The notes under the pieces were generated by a model. It was not told where the DNA came from and did not search any database. It saw nothing but the letters and a program-made list of their open reading frames with translations. From the IMG/VR virus record IMGVR_UViG_3300020281_000096, positions 1-29,848 of that record: a stretch of 29,848 bases of DNA. One strand, written 5' to 3'. Shown here piece after piece: positions 1 to 9,405 of this stretch. The translations under genes and the position numbers were made by a program. How positions within the stretch are numbered: position 1 is the first letter of the stretch; every line of letters starts with the position of its first letter. The stretch is from a virus.

Positions 1-4
1 ATTC

Positions 5-76
5 GGGAATGTCGCCTAAAGGTAAAGGCCCTCTGCTTATAACGGAGTGATTTGGGTTCAAGTCCCAACATTCCTA
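5..76 (+). tRNA. tRNA-Ile (anticodon UAU)
   Basis: A full cloverleaf can be drawn. The 7-bp acceptor stem is GGGAATG with CATTCCT (first pair G-U). The D stem is GCC/GGC, the anticodon stem CTCTG/CGGAG with one wobble, and the T arm TTGGG-TTCAAGT-CCCAA. The seven-base anticodon loop CTTATAA gives anticodon UAU, which would read AUA. No CCA is encoded. It is the first of three closely spaced tRNA genes. Confidence 0.85.
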
Positions 77-79
77 TTT

Positions 80-152
80 GCTTCCTTAGCAATCTGGTGA
101 ATGCAGCAAACTCATAATTTGCCTAAGGAGAGTTCGATCCTCTCAGGAAGCA
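80..152 (+). tRNA. tRNA-Met (anticodon CAU)
   Basis: The acceptor stem GCTTCCT pairs with AGGAAGC. The anticodon stem GCAAA/TTTGC closes a CTCATAA loop (anticodon CAU), and the T arm is GAGAG-TTCGATC-CTCTC. It lies three nucleotides after the preceding tRNA. CAU could mean elongator Met, or an Ile tRNA whose wobble C is changed to lysidine; the sequence alone does not decide. Confidence 0.85.
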
Positions 153-157
153 CCTAA

Positions 158-241
158 GGGACGGTGGCGGAATCGGTAGACGCACCAGACTTAAAATCTG
201 TTGAGATTTTTCTCGTGAGGGTTCAAGTCCCTCTCGTCCTA
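158..241 (+). tRNA. tRNA-Leu (anticodon UAA)
   Basis: This is a class II tRNA with a long variable arm. The D region has the usual cyanobacterial-type Leu sequence (GGCGGAATCGGTAGACGC), the anticodon loop is CTTAAAA (UAA), and the T arm is GAGGG-TTCAAGT-CCCTC. The acceptor stem GGGACGG pairs with TCGTCCT using wobbles at the ends. The first anticodon-stem pair looks like C-U, otherwise the fold is regular. It reads UUA, a codon favoured by AT-rich phage genes. Confidence 0.9.
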
Positions 242-244
242 TAC

Positions 245-252
245 AATAAATA
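245..252 (+). promoter_or_regulatory. Late-type promoter octamer (AATAAATA)
   Basis: AATAAATA matches the T4 late -10 element TATAAATA at seven of eight positions. It lies between the tRNA cluster and the ATG at 271, ending 18 nt before it. The same element precedes other structural genes in this window. Confidence 0.55.
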
Positions 253-270
253 ACGGAAAGCAAGAACAAT

Positions 271-585
271 ATGACGATTGATGCTTACACCGTTGACGCA
301 AGGTATGTTTGGTATAATGATGGTAAGATAATCGTTAAGATGTACTTTTTAAATGATATTCCATTTACCTTTGATGATTTGGAAGATGGAATGCTTTATG
401 ACCTGCCGATCATTCAAGAAGCAAATAGAAATTTTGAATTTAATATTGAAGATGTGTACAAAGGATCTAGTTATCTAACGATGGAAGAGTGCCATCCTTG
501 TTTTGATAATATTAAAATTTTAAACCCAGAAGTTCTGCCAGAAGATTTAATATCTTATTTTGACGAGGAAGATTTAAGGGGATAA
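271..585 (+). CDS. Hypothetical protein, 104 aa
   Basis: An acidic soluble protein with no family I recognise. It has no signal peptide or membrane segment. The N-terminal half looks like beta strands (residues 8-30, with several aromatic residues) and the C-terminus is very acidic (ending DEEDLRG). It sits between the tRNA genes and the giant fibre gene, behind a late-promoter octamer, with a purine-rich stretch (CGGAAAG) upstream of the ATG. Its stop codon lies inside the next late-promoter octamer, which suggests it belongs to the late structural region. A role in fibre or baseplate assembly is a guess from position only. Confidence 0.75.
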   Translation: MTIDAYTVDARYVWYNDGKIIVKMYFLNDIPFTFDDLEDGMLYDLPIIQEANRNFEFNIEDVYKGSSYLTMEECHPCFDNIKILNPEVLPEDLISYFDEEDLRG

Positions 586-588
586 ATA
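581..588 (+). promoter_or_regulatory. Late-type promoter octamer (GATAAATA)
   Basis: GATAAATA overlaps the TAA stop of the 104-aa gene and lies 32 nt before the ATG of the fibre gene at 621. It matches the T4 late consensus TATAAATA at seven of eight positions. Confidence 0.6.
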
Positions 589-620
589 AAACATAGAAAT
601 CTAATGGTTGTCATAATCCG

Positions 621-3600
621 ATGCCTCTTAATAAGTTAGAGAATTTTATCAAGAATACAGAAGGACGTATTCTTTATGTAAATCCAAATGACCTTGATGC
701 TACGGACGGTATCGAGAATCAAGGTAACTCCTTAACAAAACCCTTTAAAACCATTCAAAGGGCACTTATTGAGTCCGCCAGATTTTCGTATTTGAGAGGA
801 AGCGATAACGATATTACAGAGAAGACAACGATTCTTCTGTTCCCTGGCGAACACTTGATTGATAACAGACCTGGTTATGCGATTAAGAGCGTAAATAATG
901 TCGCTACGACAGTTTCTCCAAGTGGTGCTGAGTCATTTGCTGGTAATGAACTGACGCTGACACTTAACAGCAACTTTGACTTAACACAACCAGAAAACAT
1001 CCTTTACAAGTTCAATAGTATCAAGGGTGGTATTATTGTTCCTCGTGGTACCTCTATCGTTGGTCTTGACCTGAGAAAGACTAAGATTAGACCAAAATAT
1101 GTTCCAAACCCAACTGATTCTAACGTAGATTCTAGTGCTATTTTCAGAATCACTGGTGCTTGTTACTTCTGGCAGTTCTCTATCTTTGATGGTAACGATA
1201 CAGGATTAGTTTACACTGACCCTGTTGATTTCTCGGAACTTAATCAGTCTAAACCAACATTCTCTCACCATAAACTTACTTGTTTTGAGTATGCTGATGG
1301 TGTTAACCTTCCTGCTGGTTATGACTTGACTGACCTTGATATGTATTACAGCAAGGTTGGTAATGCATTCAATAGAGCATCTGGAAGAGAAGTTGATCAG
1401 AAGTATCCTGCACAGGCAGGTGCTTTTGCTAAACAGAGACCTGAATGGGAAATCGTTGGTGCATTTGCATCTGACCCTGTTACGATCACTTCTATCATCT
1501 CTGGTGATGGAGCAACTCCTGGTTCTGTCATTACAGTAACAACAGAGAAAGCACACGGTCTGACAGCAGGCACACCAATTAAGATTCGTGGAATCAACGT
1601 TGCAGACTATAACATCTCAACCAAAGTTGTTCAAGTCGTTAGTGATAACGTATTTACATATTCACTCGCATCAGTAAGAGCAAACCTACCTGCTGGTCCT
1701 GCTGCTGGTCTTGCTCCTGGTTCTACTGCTAGTGTAACTATTGAGACTGATACTGTCTCTGGTGCATCTCCATACATCTTTAACATCTCTCTGCGTTCTG
1801 TCTTCGGTATGCAGGGTATGCACGCCGATGGATCTAAGGCAGATGGTTTCCGTTCGATGGTTGTTGCACAGTTTACTGCTGTGTCTCTTCAGAAGGATGA
1901 CCGTGCGTTTGTTAAGTATAATCCAACAAATAGAACTTATGATAGTATCTCGGTAACAAGAGTTGCTGGTGAAGCACTTTCCTCTGGTTCTTCATCAACT
2001 AACGAAGCATTTGTTTACCACCTTGATTCCGATGCCGTTTACAGAAACGGTTGGAAGACGACTCACATCAAGATGTCGAATGATGCGGTCATTCAGATCG
2101 TTTCAGTCTTCGCTATTGGTTTCCATAAGCACTTTGAAGCACAAAGTGGTGGTGACGCATCGATCACCAACTCTAACTCCAACTTCGGTCAGTTCTCACT
2201 GGCAGCAGATGGATTTAAGAAAGATGCATTTGATAAGGATAATAAAGGTTTTGTAACCTCTATTGTTACTCCTAGATCTATTTCTGGTGAAGAGACTCCT
2301 ATTGAATGGGTCCAGTTTGATGTAGATAAAACTAAGGCAGTTAATAAAAACACTCATCTGTATCTCTTAGGATATACCAATGAAGATATTCCACCCCCAG
2401 TAATCTCTCAGGGTTATAGAATTGGTGCAAGAGTTGCAGAAAGAATTTATCTTGATGATGATTCTTATTTTGGTGAAGTCTTAATGACCAATGGTCCTAT
2501 TACCAGTGGTAACCCAACTATACAAGGATTTGAGACTTCTGTAAAGCAGTATAAGGATGTAGTTCTTTTCAATGATCCCAACAAGGGAACCATTTATGTT
2601 CTTGGAGCAAACCACACATTAAAGAATGGTGAGTCTATTAGAATATTCAGTGAGACTGGTGATCTTCCCGAAGGTCTTGAAGAAAATACGGTATATTATG
2701 CAATCACTAATGAGAAGAAATCCACTCTTGCAGTAAATGAAATTCAGATTGCATCATCGAGAACTAATGCTGAAGCACAGATTCCTATCTTCATCACTAG
2801 TTTTGGTGGAGTAGAACTTAGAGTAGAGAGTAGAGTTTCTGATAAAGAAGCAGGCGAATTAGGTTCACCAATTCAGTGGGACCCCAATCAGAATCAGTGG
2901 ATGATTCACATCAAGGGTTCTGGTAATCCAAGTTCTCTTTGGACATACATTAACACTCTCACTACACCAGAGAGTGAAATTTCATACTTCAAGAGAAAAG
3001 AAGATGAAAGAAGTTTGGATGAAAAACTGTACAAACTTCGTTATGTTGTACCCAAGGAACTCATTAATGGTAGAGATCCTGTCTCTGGTTTCATTCTTCA
3101 AGATTCTAGTTCTACAAATGTCAGAGCAGTTTCTGACTTTACGCTGAATACATTAACGACTGATGATTATGACTTTGATCGTAATCCTAGATTTATTAGT
3201 TCCTGTACCTTTGACTCTGGAAGTTCTACAATTACAATCAGAGCAGAGAAGAATCACGACTTGAAAGTTGGTGATAAGATCATTGTTGAGAATGTAAGAA
3301 GTACCACCAATCCTTTTGCAGATGAAAAGGTTGGATATAATGGAACATTCCTTGTCGAATCTATTACCGATGACAAGACATTCGCATTAGATTCTACTGA
3401 TGTATTTGGTACTACTCACGCACCAGGAAACATCACAAATAATCTCAATGTAAGAGATATTGAACTTCCTAGATTTACTAGAAGTGATGTCAATGTAAAC
3501 TACTACATCTATCGTGTAGAAACGATTACTAATTATGTTAAAGATGTACAGGATGGTGTCTATTATCTCTATGTTTTAAACTCTGATAACGCAATTCCTG

Positions 3601-6383
3601 TTGAATTTACTGGTGACAAGTACACTCAGAAAGTTGTTGATCTTTATCCACAGTTAGATAGAGATAACTTTGATGATAACCCACCAGCAGCAAGAACCTT
3701 TGCTAAGAGATTCCCACTTGGTGATGTTGTAACTAACGACTTGAAGAGAAGTATCACCAGAGAAACTGTTGATAAGTTTGTTGAGACATTCTCTATTGGT
3801 AAAAAGATTGTTGGTGTTTCAAATGCATCAACTTCCGCAAACTTGACATTAGAAGAAGAGCATCAACTGAATGGTCTTAATACATATAGTACCTTAAACG
3901 GTGGTTCTGGTCACTCTGATGGTACTTATTTTGGTGTCAGACTGTTTAATGATGCGTCTGCTCCTGCTTCTGCCGTTTGGGATGGTGCAACTGCCAATGT
4001 TACTGTTAGTGGTGGTGCTGTTACCGCTGCTGATATTGTAGAGGGTGGTTCTGGATACACTAACGGTGAGCAACTTTACTTTGATAGTAGTATCATTGGT
4101 GGAACACCTCAGGCAAATATTCAGATTACAAGTGCTGGTATTTCTACCGCAGAGGGTAATTACGTTCAGGTAACTGGTATTGGTACAACTGCTGGTGGAT
4201 ATTTCAGACTTACTGATACATCCAACAAGAAAGTAGTTTCGATTGCTAGAACTACTGGTGATCCAGTTGTTGTCGAGAATCAATACCTCATCAATCTTGG
4301 ACCTGCTGTAACAATAAGTCAAACAGCACACGATACTATCAGTGGTATTTCAACATTTACTGCCCAAAGTGGACCACACGGATTACTGGCAGGTAACTCC
4401 TTTGATATTCTTGATAGTAGTAATAATAATCTAGGTCACTTCGTTGTTAATAGTGCTACAAGTCCAACAATGTTCACCGCAAAGACTGGTTCAAGTCTTG
4501 GTGGAGCACGTTTCGTATTAAAGCACGGTCTTTCCGCTAACAATGCATCTGCTGGCGAAACTGGTGAGAATCTTGGTGTAAGAGGTCTTGCACCATTTGC
4601 AAATGATACTTTACTTCTGAACGAAGTTCTTACTACTCAGGATCAATTTAAGGTCACACTTCCTGGCGGTGCAACTGCTGGAATCACTGATAGATTCCCA
4701 CTTGGATCTTACATCCAAATTGGTAATGAGATTATGAGAGTCAGGAATTCTGCTCTGACTGGAACAAACTCTGACGAGATTCAAGTCATTCGTGGTTCTA
4801 TGGGAACCATTACAGAATCTCACGCTAATGGTTCTCTGATCAAGAAGATTGAACTGAAACCAATCGAACTTCGTAGACCTTCGATTCTCCGTGCATCTGG
4901 TCATACGTTTGAATACCTTGGATATGGTCCTGGTAACTACTCTACTGGTCTTCCACAGGTTCAGGTTAAAACCCTTACCGAAGAAGAAGAGTTCCTCTCA
5001 CAGGCGCAGGAAACTGCTTGTGGTACTGTTCTCTACACTGGTATGGATAGTGACGGTGACTTCTATATTGGAAACACCAAGTATTCATCACAGTCTGGTG
5101 AGCAGACTACATTTGATGTTCCAACACCAACAATCACTGGCGAGAATCCAAACAGATTGAGTGTTGTCTTTGACGAGATTATTGTTAAGGAAAGAATCTT
5201 GGTTGAGGGTGGTAACTCTGGTCAGATTCTGTCACAGTTTGATGGTCCTGTTACCTTCAACGCTGATGTTAGAATGAACCAACAACTGGTTCTGAACAAT
5301 AATCTGAGAGTTACTGGTAACGTTGATTTCAGAAATCTTACAGATGCACAGGATTGTGGAGATGCTAATGCTTCCCTGAGAGTTCTTGGTGGTGTTGCAA
5401 TCGGAAAGAGACTCTTTACTTGTGACACTATTAGAAGTGGTGGCGGTCTGATTGTTGCTGGTATTTCTACTTTCAATACTGGTATTGTTCCTGATACTGA
5501 TGCAGGTGCTTATATTGGATCAGCATCTAGACCTTGGTCTGAAGCACATATTGGAGAAACTAGAATTGATGTTGCAGGAGATGCAAACATTGATACCGCT
5601 ACAGGAAACTTACATTTAAGTGCTGCTGGTGGAACAATTGACATCAATGACCAATTAACAGTTTCTGGAATTAGCACATTTGAAAGCACTCAACAGAATA
5701 CACTTGGTAATGTAAACACTGGTGCTGTTCAAGTTGACGGTGGTGTAGGTATTGCCAAGAACTTGACAGTTGGTGGTGACTTTGATGTTGATGGCAACAC
5801 GACACTTGATGCGACAACCATTGATGGTACTTTAACCTTAAATGGAGCTCTAAATGCTGGTTCAAATACTATCACTGCTGCAACATTCTCTGGTCAGGCA
5901 ACAAATTCTAATAAAGTCAAGACTGTAAGAAGAAGCACTAATGCTAATCACTTCCTTACTTTTGTAGATTCTAACAACAGTACTGCCGCTAATGAGTCAG
6001 TCTATACTGACGCTGGTATTAAATACAATCCAAATACCAATAACCTCTTTGTTTCAAATGACATTTATGCATTCGTTTCTGACGATAGATTAAAGACAAA
6101 CAAAGTTGGTATTACAAATGCACTCGATAAAGTTAATTCATTGACTGGATTTACATATACTCTCAATGATACTGCTGCTGGGTATGGATATGATACTTCT
6201 GTCAGACACGCTGGTGTTTCTGCACAAGAAGTTGAGAAAGTTCTTCCAGAAGTAATCGGAGAATCTGCTATTGGTGATGGTTACATAACCGTCAAGTATG
6301 AGAAACTTGTTCCACTCTTAATCGAAGCAATCAAAGAACTTTCTGCTAAGGTCTCAGATCTTGAAGATCGTCTCAATGGATAA
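621..6383 (+). CDS. Giant tail fibre/virion structural protein with C-terminal S74 intramolecular chaperone, 1920 aa
   Basis: Large virion fibre protein, probably trimeric. Residues 1-100 (LYVNPND near 19, then KPFKTIQRAL and FPGEHLIDN) resemble the beta-helix/pectin-lyase-like start of cyanophage structural proteins. Ig-like modules with an 'H(G/D)L..G..I' signature recur near residues 305-350, 870-925 and 1246-1290. A segment near 1366-1407 (IGNEIMRVR ... VIRGSMGT) is a repeat type common in cyanophage fibres. The C-terminus is an S74 chaperone: SDDRLK begins at S1820, matching the SDxRLK autocleavage motif, so cleavage before S1820 would release a 101-residue trimerisation domain ending in a predicted coiled coil (IKELSAKVSDLEDRL). 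The start at 621 follows a late-promoter octamer. Host-receptor binding is inferred from the family. Confidence 0.92.
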   Translation: MPLNKLENFIKNTEGRILYVNPNDLDATDGIENQGNSLTKPFKTIQRALIESARFSYLRGSDNDITEKTTILLFPGEHLIDNRPGYAIKSVNNVATTVSPSGAESFAGNELTLTLNSNFDLTQPENILYKFNSIKGGIIVPRGTSIVGLDLRKTKIRPKYVPNPTDSNVDSSAIFRITGACYFWQFSIFDGNDTGLVYTDPVDFSELNQSKPTFSHHKLTCFEYADGVNLPAGYDLTDLDMYYSKVGNAFNRASGREVDQKYPAQAGAFAKQRPEWEIVGAFASDPVTITSIISGDGATPGSVITVTTEKAHGLTAGTPIKIRGINVADYNISTKVVQVVSDNVFTYSLASVRANLPAGPAAGLAPGSTASVTIETDTVSGASPYIFNISLRSVFGMQGMHADGSKADGFRSMVVAQFTAVSLQKDDRAFVKYNPTNRTYDSISVTRVAGEALSSGSSSTNEAFVYHLDSDAVYRNGWKTTHIKMSNDAVIQIVSVFAIGFHKHFEAQSGGDASITNSNSNFGQFSLAADGFKKDAFDKDNKGFVTSIVTPRSISGEETPIEWVQFDVDKTKAVNKNTHLYLLGYTNEDIPPPVISQGYRIGARVAERIYLDDDSYFGEVLMTNGPITSGNPTIQGFETSVKQYKDVVLFNDPNKGTIYVLGANHTLKNGESIRIFSETGDLPEGLEENTVYYAITNEKKSTLAVNEIQIASSRTNAEAQIPIFITSFGGVELRVESRVSDKEAGELGSPIQWDPNQNQWMIHIKGSGNPSSLWTYINTLTTPESEISYFKRKEDERSLDEKLYKLRYVVPKELINGRDPVSGFILQDSSSTNVRAVSDFTLNTLTTDDYDFDRNPRFISSCTFDSGSSTITIRAEKNHDLKVGDKIIVENVRSTTNPFADEKVGYNGTFLVESITDDKTFALDSTDVFGTTHAPGNITNNLNVRDIELPRFTRSDVNVNYYIYRVETITNYVKDVQDGVYYLYVLNSDNAIPVEFTGDKYTQKVVDLYPQLDRDNFDDNPPAARTFAKRFPLGDVVTNDLKRSITRETVDKFVETFSIGKKIVGVSNASTSANLTLEEEHQLNGLNTYSTLNGGSGHSDGTYFGVRLFNDASAPASAVWDGATANVTVSGGAVTAADIVEGGSGYTNGEQLYFDSSIIGGTPQANIQITSAGISTAEGNYVQVTGIGTTAGGYFRLTDTSNKKVVSIARTTGDPVVVENQYLINLGPAVTISQTAHDTISGISTFTAQSGPHGLLAGNSFDILDSSNNNLGHFVVNSATSPTMFTAKTGSSLGGARFVLKHGLSANNASAGETGENLGVRGLAPFANDTLLLNEVLTTQDQFKVTLPGGATAGITDRFPLGSYIQIGNEIMRVRNSALTGTNSDEIQVIRGSMGTITESHANGSLIKKIELKPIELRRPSILRASGHTFEYLGYGPGNYSTGLPQVQVKTLTEEEEFLSQAQETACGTVLYTGMDSDGDFYIGNTKYSSQSGEQTTFDVPTPTITGENPNRLSVVFDEIIVKERILVEGGNSGQILSQFDGPVTFNADVRMNQQLVLNNNLRVTGNVDFRNLTDAQDCGDANASLRVLGGVAIGKRLFTCDTIRSGGGLIVAGISTFNTGIVPDTDAGAYIGSASRPWSEAHIGETRIDVAGDANIDTATGNLHLSAAGGTIDINDQLTVSGISTFESTQQNTLGNVNTGAVQVDGGVGIAKNLTVGGDFDVDGNTTLDATTIDGTLTLNGALNAGSNTITAATFSGQATNSNKVKTVRRSTNANHFLTFVDSNNSTAANESVYTDAGIKYNPNTNNLFVSNDIYAFVSDDRLKTNKVGITNALDKVNSLTGFTYTLNDTAAGYGYDTSVRHAGVSAQEVEKVLPEVIGESAIGDGYITVKYEKLVPLLIEAIKELSAKVSDLEDRLNG

Positions 6384-6386
6384 ATA
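6379..6386 (+). promoter_or_regulatory. Late-type promoter octamer (GATAAATA)
   Basis: GATAAATA overlaps the stop codon of the giant fibre gene and lies 14 nt before the next ATG (6401). It has the same placement on a stop codon as the octamer at 581. Confidence 0.55.
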
Positions 6387-6400
6387 ACTAAAAAACAACG

Positions 6401-8365
6401 ATGGCGAATATTAGAAAGCAGTTCAACTTTCGCAATGGCGTTCAAGTTGACGATGACAAACTTATTGTAAGTCCTACTGGTCTGGTTGGAATCGGTACTT
6501 CGGTTCCAACCGAAGCTTTGGATGTTCGTGGAAACGCAAAAATCGTTGGATTCGCCACTTTTAGTTCTGCATCTACGTCAAGTTTAACTGCTGTTGATTC
6601 TACTTTAACAACTGTTAATTTAGTAGATTCTATCATTGGTTCTGGTATTAGTATTCGTTCTGGTGTCATCACCGACACTGGTTCTGGTATTGTAACTTAT
6701 TATGGTGACGCAAGATACCTTCAAGGTATGCCTGGTTCGCAGTGGATTGATATTGATGTTGGTTTAGGATATACAAGCATTTATGCTCAAGGTAATGTTG
6801 GTGTGGGCACAGTCGATCCACGCTTTACCTTCCAAGTTGGTGGTAATAATATTGCAACACCAGCAGGTTTCTTCAGAGGTGTTGGCATCGGTTCAGAAGG
6901 TGATGTCTTCATCACAGGTATTACAACATCTGGAACATTTGTTGGTGTTGGATCGGATATAACTGGTCTTACGGGAGATAACATTGCATATGGAACTATC
7001 AGTCTTGATAGATTCCCATTGATTCCTGATAGTAAGTTAGAAGACGGTCAATCACTTGGTATCGTAACAACAACTGTACTTGACGCAACTGGTGCAGAAG
7101 TTGGTGTTGCAACTATCACTGACTTAACAGTTGAAGGGACACTTGTTGGTACTGCATCAACAGCACAAGGATTGACTGGTGTACCTGATATTATTGTTGG
7201 TGTTCTTACTGCAACCAATGTAGCAGCATCTAATTTTGTTGGTGGTATTACTGGTGATGTTGCTGGTACCGCATCAACGGCAAGAAGTCTGACACAAGAT
7301 GCTGTTGTAGATATTGATAATCTTCAAGTAGGACTTGCTACTGTAACTGGTACATTGATCTCAAATGGATCGGTTGGTATTGGAACGGATGCTCCATCTG
7401 TTGATCTAGAAATAAGAAATGCTGGAAATCTAGAAGTTAGACTTCTTGGTGATGGATCTTCAACTATTGGTCTTGGTAAGTCTGATAATATTCTTGGTGC
7501 TAATGCTGCTATAACATTTGGAAATGATTCAGGATTATATGATTACAGTAAGGATAATGCCCTAGACATTCTTAATAATGCTGGTGGCAACTTTAATTAT
7601 TACTTACAGGCAGGAAACTTTGTTGGTGTAAACACTGGTAGTTTCCACTGGCATAAGGGGATCAATAATAGATTGATGTCTCTTACCTATGAAGGAAAGT
7701 TGGGAATTGGTGTTACTGAACCAATCCACGAAATGCACGTTGTAGGTACATCAACTGTCACCAATGATCTCTTTGTTGGTAATGGTTTAGATGTATTTGG
7801 TGATTCTGTATTCCAGCAAGATTTGACAGTTAATGGTGCATTCACTGCTGGTACTGTCAATCTTGATGAAATTGTTGGAAATCTGACAGGAGATGTCAAT
7901 TCAACAGGAATCAATACAGTTGCTACTCTTGCTGCTAATAATTTTGTTGGTGTTGGTACTGATCGTTCTCCTAACTATCAAATCGTCCCTGAAAGATTTG
8001 GAGTCAACACACCAGGTCCTGCTCACGTATTTGTTGACGCAACTGGCAATATTGGAATTAAGACAACAAATATCTATAACCAAGGTATTACTGCACCAAC
8101 GACTGACGTTACAATCGCTAGCGTCGGTATAGGAACAACTACACCAAGGTGTGCAGTTGACTTCTCTAGTGCAAATAATAATGCTATGCTTGGTCCGAAT
8201 AGAGATACTGTTGCATACATTCTTCCTCCTAGATTGACAACATCAGAAAGAAATAATTTGACCAATACATTTAATACTGGTCTTGAAGAAGGTGCAATGA
8301 TTTATAATATGTCAACCCATAAACTACAAGTCTTCGACGGAACTACCTGGCAGGATTGCTTCTAA
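6401..8365 (+). CDS. Tail fibre-like virion protein with GIGT-x-P repeats, 654 aa
   Basis: Phage fibre protein built from repeated beta modules. The signature 'G-x-(V/L/I)-G-(I/V)-G-T-x-x-P' followed by a hydrophobic strand appears near residues 27, 130, 325, 435 and 572, with a weaker copy near 548. These repeats are typical of trimeric fibre shafts in cyanophages and other tailed phages. Between them lie strands with 'GTAST' and 'F.G..V' patterns. The last 45 residues (RLTTSERNNL through IYNMSTHKLQVFDGTTWQ) match a common fibre-tip ending. It has no S74 domain, unlike the upstream gene. The start at 6401 follows the octamer at 6379. Specific function (long fibre, short fibre or collar) cannot be assigned. 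Confidence 0.88.
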   Translation: MANIRKQFNFRNGVQVDDDKLIVSPTGLVGIGTSVPTEALDVRGNAKIVGFATFSSASTSSLTAVDSTLTTVNLVDSIIGSGISIRSGVITDTGSGIVTYYGDARYLQGMPGSQWIDIDVGLGYTSIYAQGNVGVGTVDPRFTFQVGGNNIATPAGFFRGVGIGSEGDVFITGITTSGTFVGVGSDITGLTGDNIAYGTISLDRFPLIPDSKLEDGQSLGIVTTTVLDATGAEVGVATITDLTVEGTLVGTASTAQGLTGVPDIIVGVLTATNVAASNFVGGITGDVAGTASTARSLTQDAVVDIDNLQVGLATVTGTLISNGSVGIGTDAPSVDLEIRNAGNLEVRLLGDGSSTIGLGKSDNILGANAAITFGNDSGLYDYSKDNALDILNNAGGNFNYYLQAGNFVGVNTGSFHWHKGINNRLMSLTYEGKLGIGVTEPIHEMHVVGTSTVTNDLFVGNGLDVFGDSVFQQDLTVNGAFTAGTVNLDEIVGNLTGDVNSTGINTVATLAANNFVGVGTDRSPNYQIVPERFGVNTPGPAHVFVDATGNIGIKTTNIYNQGITAPTTDVTIASVGIGTTTPRCAVDFSSANNNAMLGPNRDTVAYILPPRLTTSERNNLTNTFNTGLEEGAMIYNMSTHKLQVFDGTTWQDCF

Positions 8366-8370
8366 GAACT

Positions 8371-9405
8371 ATGGCAGTTAAATCTTCTGGAACCCTCAGT
8401 TTCACTAATATTAAAAATGAGTTTGGTTTACCACCAAATAAAAACTTTGGTGCATATAGAGTTAGTCAATCGGTAGGTGATCTATCAGGTCTTGCACTTG
8501 ACAATGATGATAATTTCAATGCTCTGATTCCAAAATCGGGGCAAATTAAATTTAGTGATTTTTATGGTAAAAGACTAAACGTTGTTGTTAATTTTTATAC
8601 TGGTGGTGATGAAATCAGACCAGCGACTGGAAAATCAAAATATGATGGGAAAAAAGTAACAGTTATTGGTGGATTTAAAAGTAGACCAAATAGCACAGCA
8701 GGACTCAGAATTTATTTGCACGTTAATAAAGATCTTGGTTCAAGTAAAGCGTCAAAGACACGTTGTGCATTGAGAACTGGTTCTTTTAGTAGCAGTGCGA
8801 TTGTATATGTTGATGTTGGTGATAATGGCGGAATTTATGGTGCAGGTGGAAATGGTGGTAATGGATATACTTGTGATGGAGGAAGTAGTGGCGGTGATGG
8901 AACTTCTGCACTTGGTGTTCAAACATCAGGAGTTAAGATTCGTGTGAAGAGTGGTGGTCGCATCCAAGCAGGATACGGCGGCGGTGGTGGTGCTGGTGGT
9001 GGTCATAATGACCCAGATAAGAATACCCAAGACCACGCCTCTGGTGGTGGTGGCGGCGGTGGCGGCGCTGGTTTCCCTAAGGGAGATGGTGGTAAAGGTG
9101 GAGACAATTCCTTTGGTAAAGGAGATGATGGTGGAAATGGATCTAGTGGATCTAGAACTGGCGGCGGTGGCGGCGGCAGTGGCGGTGATGGTGGCGGTTC
9201 CGAGGGTGGAACTGGTGGTGATGGTGGCGCTCCTGGCGATAATGCTGGTAAAGGTGGCAAAGGTAGTGGAAATGTTTGTAAGGGTGGTGGTAAAAGTGGT
9301 GGTTCCAATGGTGCTGCTATCAGAAAAGCGGGTTCTGGAAGTTTCTCTATAATATCTGGTGGTAGTCGCATTTATGGTTCTACAAGTGGAAGTGGAGTTT
9401 CATAA
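8371..9405 (+). CDS. Glycine-rich fibre-tip adhesin-like protein, 344 aa
   Basis: Residues 5-67 (SSGTLSFTNIKNEFG ... IKFSDFYGK) match the 'S.SDI..EFGG...SL..YY' N-terminal module of many phage fibre proteins. A beta-rich middle (68-150) follows. Residues about 153-315 are extremely glycine-rich (GGNGGNG, long G runs with scattered D, N, S, K). This resembles the polyglycine-II sandwich of T-even gp38-type adhesins, in which short variable segments between Gly runs bind the host receptor. I chose the ATG at 8371 rather than one 15 nt upstream because the product then begins MAVKSSGTLSF, as in the family. The stop is followed by a late-promoter octamer. The Gly-rich stretch is a likely site of recombination and slippage. 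Confidence 0.85.
   Translation: MAVKSSGTLSFTNIKNEFGLPPNKNFGAYRVSQSVGDLSGLALDNDDNFNALIPKSGQIKFSDFYGKRLNVVVNFYTGGDEIRPATGKSKYDGKKVTVIGGFKSRPNSTAGLRIYLHVNKDLGSSKASKTRCALRTGSFSSSAIVYVDVGDNGGIYGAGGNGGNGYTCDGGSSGGDGTSALGVQTSGVKIRVKSGGRIQAGYGGGGGAGGGHNDPDKNTQDHASGGGGGGGGAGFPKGDGGKGGDNSFGKGDDGGNGSSGSRTGGGGGGSGGDGGGSEGGTGGDGGAPGDNAGKGGKGSGNVCKGGGKSGGSNGAAIRKAGSGSFSIISGGSRIYGSTSGSGVS

Noticed and set aside
9000-9300. Possible CRISPR-like or tandem repeat array
   Set aside because: The repeats are glycine codons of irregular period within a coding gene; no spacers of constant length.
8951-9352. Val/Met-rich plus-strand frame within the adhesin gene
   Set aside because: It is a frame-shifted reading of the glycine repeat DNA; the sequence is only V, A, L, M runs and has no ribosome-binding site.
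9003-9371. Minus-strand Pro-rich frame opposite the adhesin
   Set aside because: Poly-proline arises from reading glycine codons (GGT/GGC) in reverse; no independent evidence.
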